Positions 25,615 through 36,862 of a stretch of 64,000 bases of DNA are shown here, piece after piece. The stretch is from Synanceia verrucosa (lineage: Eukaryota > Chordata > Actinopteri > Perciformes > Synanceiidae). The notes beneath the pieces were generated by a model. That model did no database searches, was not told the DNA's origin, and saw only the letters and a list, made by a program, of their open reading frames with translations. How positions within the stretch are numbered: the stretch's first letter is position 1; each line of letters opens with the position of its first letter. The stretch lies in the NCBI GenBank assembly GCA_029721515.1, contig CM056567.1, positions 11,734,007 to 11,798,006 of the forward strand, read 5' to 3'. The position numbers and the translations under genes are program-made.

Positions 25615-25807
25615 GTGTCTTGGCTGCCAGCAAAACAGAGGTCGACTGTTGCCTGGGCACAGCCACAATCACAGTACTGGTGGGACACTATTGTTCCAGA
25701 TTTCAGTGAGCAACAGTTTCTGCAAAACTTCTGTGTGTCCTGGGAGTCCTTTCAATACATTTTCGATCTAACCAGGCAGTATTTACTCCATTCTTTTTGG
25801 TTGCAAT
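25615..25807 (+). pseudogene. Harbinger-type transposase fragment
   Basis: The open stretch encodes a peptide with 'AQPQSQYWWDTIVPDFSEQQ' followed by 'FLQNFCVSWESFQYIFDL'. The pattern of a tryptophan pair, an acidic F-[ST]-x-x-x-[FW] step, then 'NFR(C)-[MV]S...F.Y' matches the N-terminal part of fish PIF/Harbinger (HARBI1-like) transposases as I know them. It ends after about 60 residues with no DDE catalytic region, so it cannot encode an active enzyme. Confidence 0.5.
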
Positions 25808-25972
25808 AACCCCACCCCAAGACACCGACATAATCGGTGCTTAGCTCTGGACCAGCAAAGACTTGGTGCTTGTCTGGCCCCAGTTTTATGCACCAGCGGT
25901 CAGTGCTTAGGCTGTGGAAACACAAAGAACTGGTGCTAAGTCAGACTCTGGCACTGAACCAGCCCTGGAGTC

Positions 25973-27059
25973 TATCAGAGTCTTCTTGATACACTCTGGT
26001 CTTGGTAATTGTCTCAGTTTCGGTGGTCGTAACTCTTCTTAACAGCTTCCTGCAGCAGTCATGGAGAAAAATGACAGCAATACGCTACAGAATCGATACG
26101 TTTTCTCTTTAAAAAACTCCCAGACGCTTTGGTCGACAAATCACACAAAACATACACCTTGCGTAAAATGGAATGAAAATGTTATAGAAGTACTTCAACT
26201 TTGAGCTACCAGCTATAATAAGGATGTTAGTGCAGCTAATGAGAAGGATGCTATCAGGCAAAGTACTTTTAGGAGTGAACAAGTCTTTGCATACCAGTCA
26301 ACATCATGTAAGATTCTGGTCTCAGAGAAAAATTAATTGAAAATTCATTATTTTACAGCACTAATTATGTTACTTTACAGTACAGCTGGTCCTGGCTATA
26401 ACCGATTTCCATCGCAAAGCTGTACTGATAGGACAAACTGAAGGAATCACTTCAATGCATTGGAACAAAGTCAAATGTGTGGAAATCTAAATGGTTCAGA
26501 CTTTGTGATGTAAACAGACTGCAGTCTGCAAACAGAGATATCCAGCATCTCCAGTGTGCCAGCCAGCTGTACGGAATCCTTCAGTAGATTTATGCAAACA
26601 GGCCATTGGATTAGTGGGAATCAGTGTGATCAATGTGATTTCTAATCCATCGACTTGCTTCCCTAATGGGTTCATGTAATTGATGTGGAGGCCTGAAAGG
26701 ACGAAGCAGGACCTTCTGTTCTTTTTTGCTTTCATTACTGCTCCACAAATTTTCTTTTTTAGCATTAGTATCTGATCTGCATGGGAGCAGATGGCGACAT
26801 AATATTTTAGACATAGTATAGAAGGTTGTGATCAGTTGTCAGCTATTAAATTAATCTACAACTATTTTTATAGGAAAAAAAGAAAAAAGTTAACATTCCC
26901 ATACAGGAAATATATATATATAACTTTTATAAAAGTTGACAGTAATGATACATACAATATGCTTTTGCTTCTTTTTATTATCTTGTATGAAAAGAATGCA
27001 AAAGTGGCTACCTTCAAGAGTAAATCATATAAGTTAGTCATAAGTTTTTCTCTGTTTCT
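25973..27059. other. no gene seen
   Basis: About 1.1 kb of AT-rich sequence with no recognisable gene or element. Confidence 0.45.
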
Positions 27060-27258
27060 TTTCCGTATGGGTTCTCTCATACAGTACAGTGAATTGTTTG
27101 ACAGTAAACTGAAGATCTTTGACTGGGCTTTGGGAACCATTTTTCACCATTTTCTGACATTCTATAGACCAAATAACTAATCAATAAATTAAGAAAATAA
27201 TCAACAGATTAAAAAAAACAGTAAATTTCTATAAAATAATAAATAGTTGCACCCCAAA
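27060..27258 (-). repeat. dispersed teleost repeat, family R3, inverted copy
   Basis: It contains 'gacagtaaactgaagatctttga', 'ctttgggaaccatttttcacc', 'attttctgacattctataga', 'aagaaaataatcaacagatt' and 'aatagttgcaccc'. This matches in reverse orientation the repeat at 44760-45040, and it is a very common fish repeat that I cannot name. Non-coding. Confidence 0.65.
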
Positions 27259-27474
27259 AAATGTATGTTAAAATGAAATTATTATTTTCAAAGCCTGAGA
27301 GAAATCTAGTTCTAGCAATTATAATGGAATGCTCACTCTAATTAAGCTAATCGGATAAAGACAGCTAAATGTTAATAATGTTGTCTTTAGGTTAACATTG
27401 ATTATTTGAGTATAGACCCACTCAGTGACTGTAGAATAGTGTTCATTTCTCTCTAGACTATCCCAGACCCCTCC

Positions 27475-27800
27475 TGAGACTCTCTGGACCCCCTGCAGTT
27501 TGCCTTCCAGGCCTGTCCACTGCTGGATGATGCCATCACCCAGCTGCCCCACAGTTCCCCCTCCCATTAAGATGCTGGTGATAGCACTGCCAGGATCATT
27601 TCTTTCTCTCCCTGTGCCTCTAACAGTATACTGCTGCTGTGTGTTGGGCGGGGGGATAAGCCGTGGGCGATGCAGGTGGATGCCCCTGCAGTGTCCTGGA
27701 TTACAGACTTTCTTGCCAACGGGCTGCAGTTGGTTTCCAGCCAGAGGCCACTTCGAGCTGCCTTCATGCTATCTGTCTCTCATTTGTCTTCTTATCTCCA
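27475..27800 (+). pseudogene. decayed non-LTR retrotransposon reverse transcriptase
   Basis: From 27481 one frame reads SLDPLQFAFQ, then DDAITQL, then a stop, which is the block '[TS]LDPLQFAYR...DDAI' that precedes the RT palm in many fish LINEs. About 150 bases on, another frame reads MQVDAPAVSWITDFLANGLQ, matching the later RT block '[VM]..P...WI.DFL..R.Q'. The sequence between them is deleted and frames are broken. I cannot assign the clade. Confidence 0.6.
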
Positions 27801-28375
27801 AACCAAGTGTCACCTCCTTGAAGACAGACTACATTGATGAGAACAATGGGAGGCTTTAGGGAAATGCCTGCATTGATTCATATTAGTCATCCAGGTAGTC
27901 AAGTATGAACCAATCCAGGGGGCCGGTAATTAAACGGTTGAATGGCTTTGTGAAGTCTGCTGTCAGGTGGGATTGTCTCTGAGGATGCACCACACCCCCT
28001 GATGAATGAGAACATGTTTGAGGAAGGAGTGACTTTATTGAAATCAAGTGAGTTACTCATGTTTGAGTCTGTGCTTTGAAAATCATCTCAGTGGTGGTGA
28101 AGCAGAAGGCAGCTCCACCTAAACATCTATGAAATGTACACATAATGGCAATATTCACAAAGGATTTGTGCCCTTTTTTTGACATGGAACAGTCAAATTG
28201 CATTTGTTCTTCAGATTGCATTGATAAAGGTTTCATCAAAGTGATCTTTTTCATTAGATTATTTAACTAATATTTTCTGTAGTTGTTTTTTTCTTTCTTA
28301 GTTGTTTTGTTTCTTTCTGTAGTTGTTTTAGTTAGTTTTGTGTATCTTTGTATTTCAGTTTTTAGTTTGTGACCT

Positions 28376-28387
28376 GTGACTTTCCAT
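28376..28387. repeat. target-site duplication, left, of SINE copy 1
   Basis: GTGACTTTCCAT at 28376-28387 is repeated exactly at 28713-28724, flanking the SINE. Confidence 0.85.
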
Positions 28388-28712
28388 CCATCCATTTCCT
28401 ACCACTTATCCTCATAGGGTCGTGGAGGGGCTGAAGCCTATCCCAGCTGTCTTAGGGTGGAAGGCAGGGTACACCCTGGACAAGTCACCACCTCATCACA
28501 GGACACATAGAGACAGACAACCACTCACACTCACATTCACACCTACGGTCAGTTTAAATTAACCAATTAATGTTAATGTTTTTGGATGGTGGGAGGAAGC
28601 CGGAGTACCCGGAGAGAACCCACACAGACACGGGAAGAACATGCAAACTCCGCACAGAAAGAGCTGGGATTCCTTCTTGTTGTGAGGTGATAGTGCTAAC
28701 CACTACACCACC
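28388..28712 (-). mobile_element. tRNA-derived SINE, copy 1, minus strand
   Basis: Read on the minus strand it starts at the tRNA-like head ('ggtggtgtagtggttagcac', an A-box-like run), passes through 'tttgcatgttcttcccgtgtc' and 'ccaaaaacattaacattaat', and ends in a (GGAT)n tail. The B box is eroded ('ggaatcccagc'). A perfect 12-bp duplication, GTGACTTTCCAT, flanks it. It is one of three copies in the window; the others are at 41855 and 42944. Confidence 0.85.
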
Positions 28713-30011
28713 GTGACTTTCCATTAAGAAATGTGAACCTCTTCACCTGTCTGGTAGACATGTTCAATCATCCATCCATGTCCTGTATGATGGTTATTCT
28801 AGCATTTTTCTTTCATGCATCATTACTTTACAGACTGAAACAATACTATGCTGGAAATTATATGGATTGTGACTGAGCTTATTTACATCTTCATTAAATT
28901 GAAAAATTTTAAAAATTGCTCCCCTGACAACACTTTTTGCCTGGCTTAGTAAATACCCCCATGGTCTAAATTTAAGAGCTAGCTGTTAAAGGATGCTTCC
29001 ACAGGTCAGCTTCTGCAAACCCACTGAGGCCTCTAATCATGCTCATTATCGACTGTAATCTTTTGGTCGTGCTCTTGTGGCTGGATAATGATTAAAACAC
29101 TAATTACAACAGGTCTTGCCCTAACAATGAATGTTCTGCTTGCACTGTAATATTGTGGATTTTCAGGGAAGCCCAGAGTACTCTCGACTTTTTATTGTGT
29201 CCATTTGAGGCCGTTTTTGATGTGTCAGGAGTTTGAGTTTGTTTGCCAAATACCTGGAGAGGCTTTGCGAATTTCATACGTGTAAGCACAAAATGGTTTT
29301 AGGCTGTCATGAAGAAGTGTGAGTAAAGGTGGAGAAAACTCTCGGATTTTATATTTTGGAACAGTGAAGGCACATCCTTCGTGTACTTATGCAGTGATTT
29401 GCTGGATTGTCTTTATTAATGGTTGTGCAGGAAATGAATTAATCATTGAAAACTGAAAATATGAATGTACACTGTGCTTGTTGATGCCATAATTACTGCT
29501 GTGGCAGAGTTGAAATAAACACCGAGAGATGCTTGCGTTGGCCCTTCTGACAGATAATGTGAATGTGGAAGTTTTTCAGACTCACAATAGTGTGAAATTA
29601 GTCATCACGCAGGCCTCGGGGAAGAATAACAGTACAGATTTGAAAGTTACGGAGAGTAATTACATGAAGGTATTAGCAGACTACAATAGAAATAAGTTTT
29701 CCTTTAACTTTTATACAATGAATATATGTCACAGTGTGTGATCTTTTTCAATGCATTTTCTAAAGGGTTCTAAACCCACAGATTCAATTTGCTGTCACTG
29801 ACTGATGAAGAAAATATTCTCCTTCTCATTTTGTTTTCCATCAAGACTGTTGTAGCAGCAGCTGATAACAACACAGCCTTGAAAAAAGCGTCTGTTCCAT
29901 CTTGTTTTTGTGACATGAGAGGGTGGATCTGTTAAGTGATAAATTCATTTTTATGATCTAAAAGAAAAACAATGTGAAAGGGTTGAAATTCTAATGTGAA
30001 CGACACCCAAC
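28713..30011. other. no gene seen
   Basis: About 1.3 kb between a SINE and a dispersed repeat, with no coding signal or recognised element. Confidence 0.45.
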
Positions 30012-30320
30012 GCCGTGGTAACGACCTGTCAATGTCAAGGTAGCCCAGCTCTCAAACATCCCGTTTTATGGTCTATTTGACTCTAAATGGGACATAATTT
30101 ACTAAATGAACATCATGCTGTATTGAAGAAGACTTGAAACTACAGCTTGAGACCATAAACTCATGTTTACAATGTTTATAGAGGTAATGAATCAAGAGAG
30201 AAGTAGGATGATTTTCACATAGACCCCCTGTTTAGAATGGGAATTAGAATAAAGGCAAGTTTATGGCACTTCCCATTGGCTTCACTTTTCAGACATGGAT
30301 GTTGCCCCCACATCTATTAA
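30012..30320. repeat. dispersed teleost repeat, family R1, copy 2
   Basis: It has the same ordered phrases as 1725-2035, in the same orientation: 'tgactctaaatgggacataa', 'tttactaaatgaacatcatgc', 'gagaccataaactcatgttta', 'ccattggcttcacttttcaga'. It keeps a segment around 30115-30150 that copy 1 has lost. Non-coding. Confidence 0.7.
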
Positions 30321-30413
30321 AACTTCACACAGGTTTGCTGAATTCTAGATTACGATATTTTTTAAAAATTATAACCATTATTTTAATGCCATGCGATGAC
30401 TATAATATGAACA

Positions 30414-30888
30414 TACACTGATCAGACATTATGACCTTCTGCCAAATATTGTGATGGTCATGACTTGACCCCTGAAGGTGTATTGTGATATTCTGACTCC
30501 TTTCTATCAGAACCAGCATTAACTTCTTTGATCTGTTGGATCAGACCACCAGGGCCAGTCTTCACGCTCAGGACCCTGTCTCTGGTTCACCACTGGTCCT
30601 TCCTTGGACCGCTTTTGATAGATCCTGACCACTGCAGACCAGGAACACCCCACCAGAGCTGCAGGTCGGGAGATGCTCTGACCCAGTCCTCTAGACATCA
30701 CTGTTTGGTTCTTGTTGTCAAACTCACTCAAATCCTCACACTGGAACATTTTTCCTACTTCTAACACATCAGCTGTGAGGATAAAATGTTCATTTGTTGC
30801 CTCATATATCCTAGGTGCCATGATGAAGAGATAATCAGTGTTATTCACTTCACCTTTCAGTGGTCATGTTGTTATGTCTGATCGCTGC
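30414..30888 (-). mobile_element. Tc1-like miniature transposon with truncated transposase
   Basis: The left end CACTGATCAGACATTATGACC (30416-30436) is mirrored by the complement of the right end, which reads CAGCGATCAGACATAAC followed by ATGACC, so these are decayed terminal inverted repeats. The minus strand carries an open stretch of 109 residues. Its 'SRPAALVGCSWSAVVRIYQK' and 'EGPVVNQRQG' match the helix-turn-helix N-terminal half of Tc1-like transposases. The DDE half is gone, leaving an element of about 475 bp that cannot move itself. Confidence 0.75.
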
Positions 30889-33639
30889 TGTCTCTGCAAC
30901 AAGTGCTTAACAAGTGAAATCCTTTAGAATGAGATGCCACAACAATAATGGCAGCTTGATTACTTCCTCCTCAACTGTTCTGAAGCATCTATTGGGAGTG
31001 ATAAGATGATAAGATTGCTGCTGGTCGATCAAAATGTCACATTGTTAATGTTGTTAACACACTGTTCATTAGACTGTCCTGACACAGACAGATCCCACAC
31101 CTTACTGACCCCGGTGCAGACAAGCTAGCTGTGCATTTCTGACGCAGCCAGACGGCTCCAGAGTCCATCCAGCAGTCCCCGTAGCAGCCTGGTCCTGACT
31201 GCTTGGTGGTGGGGCCTGGGTGGGGGGGTCACATTATTAACAACCTGCAGTGGCCCAATAACACTGTGGCTGTAGATTAGACAGGCTAGAGCTGGCTGTT
31301 CTTACTGAGGAAGCTCAGGTTATTTAATGCAGCCTGTCTTAATCCCACACACTGTCACTGAAAAGTCTGCCAAAAAGTCCATCTGGTCCCTGCGCATAGA
31401 AGCTTCTTCAATGTAGAAACTTCTGGAACTTTTTTTAAAAAAAAGTTTTTGAGGTCCTTTGAATTTCTTGATTTTGAAAGGGCGTGTAAAAAGGGAACAT
31501 TTAAAAAAGCTGTTAAATTATTTTCTGCTTCTTTTGAGATTAACACAATGAAGTGACAGTCATTTGAACGTGATTTCTCAAGACATATTTTCATAGGCCC
31601 ATTAACTGTTATACGGTTTTTATTCATTTCTCTTGGGGATCTGTACCATTTGTAACAGCTCTGATTGAAACTATCACCTCCTACACAAGTCTCTTTTCTG
31701 TCTCCTCTCCTCCCTCCTCTGTTCCTGGCACACATGTCATGTTAACAGACAGAAAGTTCTAGCAAACAGCATGGAAAGTGCTGCGATCAACTGTGGTAGA
31801 ATTTGCATTTTTGGCTCAAGAGTTTGGGCACGCACACCTCATGCATGCTACGAATCCATAAGTGACAGCATTTCCAGTAGCAGCTTGCTACATAAGTTGG
31901 AGTGTTGGTGGACTTCCTCCAAAATTAATAAATTCTAAAACTGAGAAAGTGGCCTTTACTTGCTACTACTAGCAATATGCAACATGACTTATGAGGGCTA
32001 AGCTACACAGTCCTCTGCAATAATTACAGTCATACTGGCTACAGTTTTTCCAAAGCAGTATTCATATTTGTGTAATTTCCTCTGGTGGCAACTCATTGTC
32101 GTGCAAACGTGCACTACAATAACAAATTTACTAGCTTAGCATTATTGTTTGTTGGCTGTTATTTATTATTTTTTTGTATTTTCCTTGTTTTTATTATGTC
32201 TCAACACTCATCTGTTTCACATTAAATGCTCTTCATCTGGCAGAATGCTGCCTCTTCCCTGGTCTTTTGTTGTGAAACATCTGCAGGAAGTCTTGCAAGT
32301 ATTGCTATACTCCTAAATACTAAATTGGTTAGAGTTTCTAAATTACATACAGTATATGTGTTAAAAAGCAATTGTAGATTTATTCCTCAACATTTATATG
32401 GGGCCAGCATGCCCATCATAGTCGATATTTCAGTTCAAAACAAGGTGCTGGACCGACCGACTGCGAGGTCGACGTTGCCAACCCAGCTAAGCTCAGCTGA
32501 AAGTTGCACAGACATACATATTGGAGTGGGTTATTGGGTTCAGATGTATTAGCAACCCTTTCACACTACATGATTTAACATTAATATAAAAGGTAGGTGT
32601 TTTTGATTTAACCATTTACAGCTCAGATTGTGTCGCTAACCCTGTGTGGGAGAGAAGATTGGGATCACTGGGGGCAGGCAGTCTTTGTTCCAGAACAGAG
32701 CACAGGCTGGAAAGTGAGCCTGAAAAAGACAGAAATGTCAGCATTGTTGTCGTTGGTATTGATCAGCAACAATATCAATACCCTGCAGATATAGAGTATT
32801 CAGGTTACTAGGCTGATGCAACAGTCAAGTGGAGATGGTTCGGTCCATCAGCCTTTTATCTCATCTCACATCCCAGGGGTCAGACTCCGGATACACTACC
32901 TTGGTTCAGGTTATAAGAACAATTTATAAATGACATCATTGTTGAGTTTTGTTCGATGTGATGAAACTTGTTGTCAAAGTGGATTACTTTGTATCACCCA
33001 GCCAGACCTAAACAGGCTTAATTTCCCTTCCGCTGTCAGGACATCACAGCACTTCCTGTTGTGCCACGGCATTGAACGTAAACATGGGTTCTTTTTAAGT
33101 TCGAACAAACAACCAATGCAGTCGATCTCTGGAGAGGACAGTGTGCTTTTCATGTTCTTCTTGACAGAAGTGTGTGGGTTTTTTTTTTTTTTTTTCAAAT
33201 GCAGAAGTGGATCTGGAACAAGATCAGAGACAAACTGAACTCCTCAATGGATCCGACTGACTCATTGACTACAGTAAAAAGAAATCAGCACTGTTGATGT
33301 GCTGCGGCGACAGCTCTTTTGTCCCGGCTGACGTCTGAGTAAAGATCGTCAGAAGTCAAACAAAGAGAGCGTCCTTCTGCCATGCAGTTGAATAGGACCG
33401 GTTGCACTCGGAAATGTTTCTGTCTTTTATAGTTGTGCGCCAAACCTCTGAAACCCATGGAGGATTCTTCCACACTGTGAGCTGTTTTGTTACCATGTGT
33501 AGTCAGCCTCCAGTAAACACTGCGTTGCCCTCTGATCTCCATTTGTGGCTCGTATTTTCACATCCACATAAAGAAACAAGTGTATGGCTCTGGTGTGCTG
33601 TAAAGGAACCAGAACATAAAGAATCATTTGCATCCTGTG
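30889..33639. other. no gene seen
   Basis: The 126-codon minus-strand frame at 31355-31735 has no domain or splice context I recognise. A pure T run of about 17 bases lies at 33179-33195. No other feature is supported. Confidence 0.45.
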
Positions 33640-34165
33640 GATATATTTATGTCGACAAAATGCAAATGGACTGGTTTATTTCATTCAAGGCTTCTAACAC
33701 CTTCTCCTGGGGCTCATGATTAATGGGACAGACACTGCCTTTTGGATGGAGAACTTCCCTGACAAAACACATTAATACTATAAGGCCTGTTTTACATTCT
33801 CTTCCTGGCTACATCTAGCTATCAGTGGAAGTGTAGGAAAAGCATTTGTCTGCATGCGAAATGTCCTCATCAAAAAATATGATAAAACATTAGAAACCCA
33901 GGAGGGTGAAAAAAAATCACCAGCGTCATGGGAACACGTATTCTGTTGTCAAATGTACAAATGGACTCCGATGGCATTTCATCCCATCGGAGGCATCCCT
34001 CGTTTTCCGATTTGTTAATGATTAATGGGACAGACGTCTCATTTTGGACGGGGAACGTGCTTGACAACATACATCAATAATCAGGGCTGCTTAGCATTCT
34101 GTTCACTTTGCTATCAGTGGAAGTGCAGGAGGAGAAAAAAGGAACATTTGACTTCATGCAGAATG
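33640..34165. repeat. diverged tandem duplication, unit about 300 bp
   Basis: 'gattaatgggacagac' occurs at 33717 and again at 34019. In both places it is followed by '(a/t)tttggatgg/acggggaac', a 'cttgaca' or 'cctgaca' phrase, 'ctatcagtggaagtg(t/c)aggaa/ggag' and then 'catgc'. Before it, 'gtcgacaaaatgcaaatggac' and 'gttgtcaaatgtacaaatggac' also correspond. The offset is constant at about 302 bases. Non-coding. Confidence 0.75.
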
Positions 34166-35266
34166 GTTGGAGAATTTCCATTCGAAAATAAACATCAAAA
34201 CCAATTTTCAGGGGAGGCTGGAGCTGCAACTACCTTTACCGGAGTTTGGTTTTATTACATCGGGGACTTTTCCTATCTGAAATCTGATATTGAGCTGGGA
34301 AGAGCAATTGGTTTGTACAAACTGTGCCCCTGTGCCTCGAATCATGTGTGTGCTGTTTCGTTACCATATTTGTGAACTGTTTGCCCGTCTCTTCAATATG
34401 TGGCACAGACTAGGCCTCAACAATTTAAGGAAAATATTCAACTGTGATTTTTTTTCAGAGCAATGTTGCTATTGCTATTTAAATTACAATCTTTTTTATG
34501 ATTTAATGACAGCTAGAGTAAACTGTATGTTCAGATTAAATTCAATTCAATTCAAAATACTTCTTTCTCAGGGGAAATTTAATACAAGCAAACAGGAATA
34601 AACCAAGTGTCAATTGTCTCTGTTCTGTACTCCAAAAGAGTTTAGATGCAGTAGAGATGCTGCAGACCTTATATTTTCGCTATATCGCAATCTGTCATCA
34701 AACGTGCTTTATGTCAGGACTATTTCAACACTTGAAGACTGTCTAGTGAAAGTTTATCATTTCCCTTTGTTATACCAGTCCACTAAATTCTTCCATTATG
34801 GGTCTGTGTGATTCATCTGACTCTCTAACAAGAGACATCATCAGCTAATTTTGCAAAACGTTGATTCTTACATTCTGCCTTGGACAATACTACTTCAATC
34901 ATAAAATAGAGGAGAAAGGACGCAACCTCACAGTGAACTGACAGAAGCAAATTGGTTAAAACCATTTCTAAAGATTGTCTAAAGATTGTTCTGTTGTAAT
35001 CCATCATTCTGATGAGTTGATAATCTAAATGGAAATAACATATTAGCTTTTTTACTAGTACGTGAGGTTGCACTGTATAAAAGTGTGGCGAGAAGTCAAC
35101 AAAAACTAATCTTGCCAATGGGCTTTATTGTTTTAAATGTTCATGTAAAGAGTTTGAAATAAATAGCTTTGCAACATCAACACCTCTCCAAAGCTTAAAC
35201 ACAATTTGCAAAAACTGGTCCTGATATATTCGCAAAATCTGACTTCACAATTTTCTCCAGAAGTTT
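34166..35266. other. no gene seen
   Basis: AT-rich, with a short 'attcaattcaattcaaaatac' motif near 34538-34560 that resembles the inverted 3' tail of a LINE or SINE. That is too little to call an element. Confidence 0.4.
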
Positions 35267-35427
35267 TCAACTCTTTGAGGGTTTGATCTTCAGCGCTGGA
35301 ATGATGTTAGAGTTCTTCCACAGATAGATGGGAAACAAGCGGAATAGTCTTTGAAATGCATCACCCAGTTCATCAGCACAGTGTCTTAGTGTCCCTCCAA
35401 ATATTGCATCTGGCCCTTTAGCTTTGT
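35267..35427 (-). pseudogene. non-LTR reverse transcriptase fragment
   Basis: The minus strand from about 35427 down to a TGA at 35267-35269 reads in one frame KAKGPDAIFGGTLRHCADEL, then DAFQRLFRL, then NSNIIPALKI. This is the block 'KAPGPDGI....L..CADQL...F..IFN.SL.....P..[WF]K.S.IIP[VI]PK' at the start of the RT domain of teleost LINEs. The sequence upstream and downstream is not recognisable, so it is a dead fragment. It may come from the same class of element as the fragment at 27475. Confidence 0.7.
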
Positions 35428-36468
35428 TCCCTTTGATCCCTTTTCCATTTGATTTGATAGTGAGTCAGCGGGGGGAATTGTTCCGAATCATAGTGTGGTG
35501 GTTCATCTCAGACTGCAGTGCTCAGTGACACCAGCCTGATGTGAATATGCAGCCTCGCTGGGATTTAACACACAAGAGAAACTTTATTGCTCCCGGCAAT
35601 CACAGGTACATGGGTGGGTGTGAAGGACGTGACAAACAAAGTGTCTGCAGTAATCAGTGGCAATACAGTGGGAGAATGCCTAAGTGGGTGGATAATATAA
35701 TCTTTGCAATAACGAAATTAGAGATATAATCAGCTTCTGAGTCAAGGCAAACAAGTGAAGGTCCATTAGAGTTATGTTAATAACAGCAAAAGCTTACAGC
35801 AACAAGTGCATGAATGATGGCGGGATGATGGAAATGGAAAGATTAGTGATGAATATCTGCTGCTTTGTAGCAGAGCAGCAATCACTGCAATAATTCACAC
35901 AAATCAAAGGAACAAGGACACGGAGAGCATTTCTTTCCTCGCACATATTGCCTTGCTTTTTTATTTTTTAATTAATCTGTTAGACAGCACAGGCAAATAA
36001 TGCAGCATGGAGAGAATCATGTCTCCTCTACATTATATCCCATGTTTGTAATTATAATGCACATGGTATATTACACCTCTTTAACATCTGCATGTTTGCA
36101 TGCTAACACCAGTACTCAGCTCTCCACAGGTCAGTGTTTTCAGTTCCTAGGTGTCTCTTTTTCCACTCACACCCCAGTATTAATTACAGCAGCAATTACA
36201 ATGCTTTTCGTTTTTTTAATCATCTCAGTGTGAAATGTGAATTTTGTGTGAAAATGGAATAATCAGGAATGCTTTATTCTCTCTCTAAGTGGGGTATTTT
36301 CTGTAGTTTCACATTGCATTTTACCATCTGTCACCATGGTGAATTGTTGTGTTTCTGCAGGTTGTACAAACTGCAAACCACAAACTGGGTGAGTGACAGG
36401 ACCATCAGTTAGCCATCATTAGCTCGGTAGCTTATGTTGATAACTAACCAGTTCGCCACAACTCATTG
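35428..36468. other. no gene seen
   Basis: About 1 kb with no coding signal or recognised element. Confidence 0.45.
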
Positions 36469-36862
36469 CCTCCGCTAAGGAGGTTATGTTTATTTGTTTG
36501 TACGTATGTTGGTTTGTAGGTTTGCAAAATAACTCAAAAGTTGTGGACAGATTTTGACGAAATTTTCAGGGTTGGTCAGAAGTAGTCTAACTTAAAACTG
36601 ATTAATTTTTGGTGGTGCCATTGAATCGGATCCGATCACCACCAAAAATTAATCAGTGTTAAGTTAGGTCACTTCCGACCAATCCTGAAAATTTTGCCAA
36701 AAACCGTCCATAACTTTTTGAGTTACTTTGCAAACCGCTAAACCAACATACATACAAACAAATAAACAAGCCCCGGTGAAAACATAACCTCCTTGGCAGT
36801 GGGGGTAACTTTAAATAAAAAAGTCGCTACCGCGGCAGTGGCTTTCTGAGTGCTTTTCTAGT
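36469..36862. mobile_element. long-palindrome miniature element, copy A
   Basis: The left arm from 'cctccgctaaggaggttatg' to 'ctgattaatttttggtggtg' is mirrored by the right arm from 'caccaccaaaaattaatcag' to 'cataacctccttggcag'. The arms are about 150 bases each around a short core containing GGATCCGATC. An extra end segment on the right ('aactttaaataaaa', 'ctgagtgcttttctag') is the complement of the left end of copies B and C, so this copy lies in the opposite orientation. There is no coding capacity. The family is a common fish repeat that I cannot name with certainty. Confidence 0.8.

Larger units (their letters stand above)
25172..25972 (+). mobile_element. Harbinger-like DNA transposon remnant
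   Basis: The left end reads 'ggtgctagttcagtgctggtgcttag' with 'gttagcaccggtcgcttctccattgg'. The complement of the right end (about 25905-25970) reads 'ggctggttcagtgccagagtc' with 'acttagcaccagttctttgtgtttccac', so the ends are long imperfect inverted repeats. The interior holds a short transposase-like fragment (25615-25807) and a separate foldback at 25375-25566. The internally deleted, non-autonomous state is clear. The PIF/Harbinger assignment is an inference from the protein fragment. Confidence 0.55.

Noticed and set aside
31355..31735. 126-codon minus-strand open frame
   Set aside because: No recognisable domain, and low-complexity Lys/Phe-rich parts. No promoter, splice or poly(A) context that I can see.
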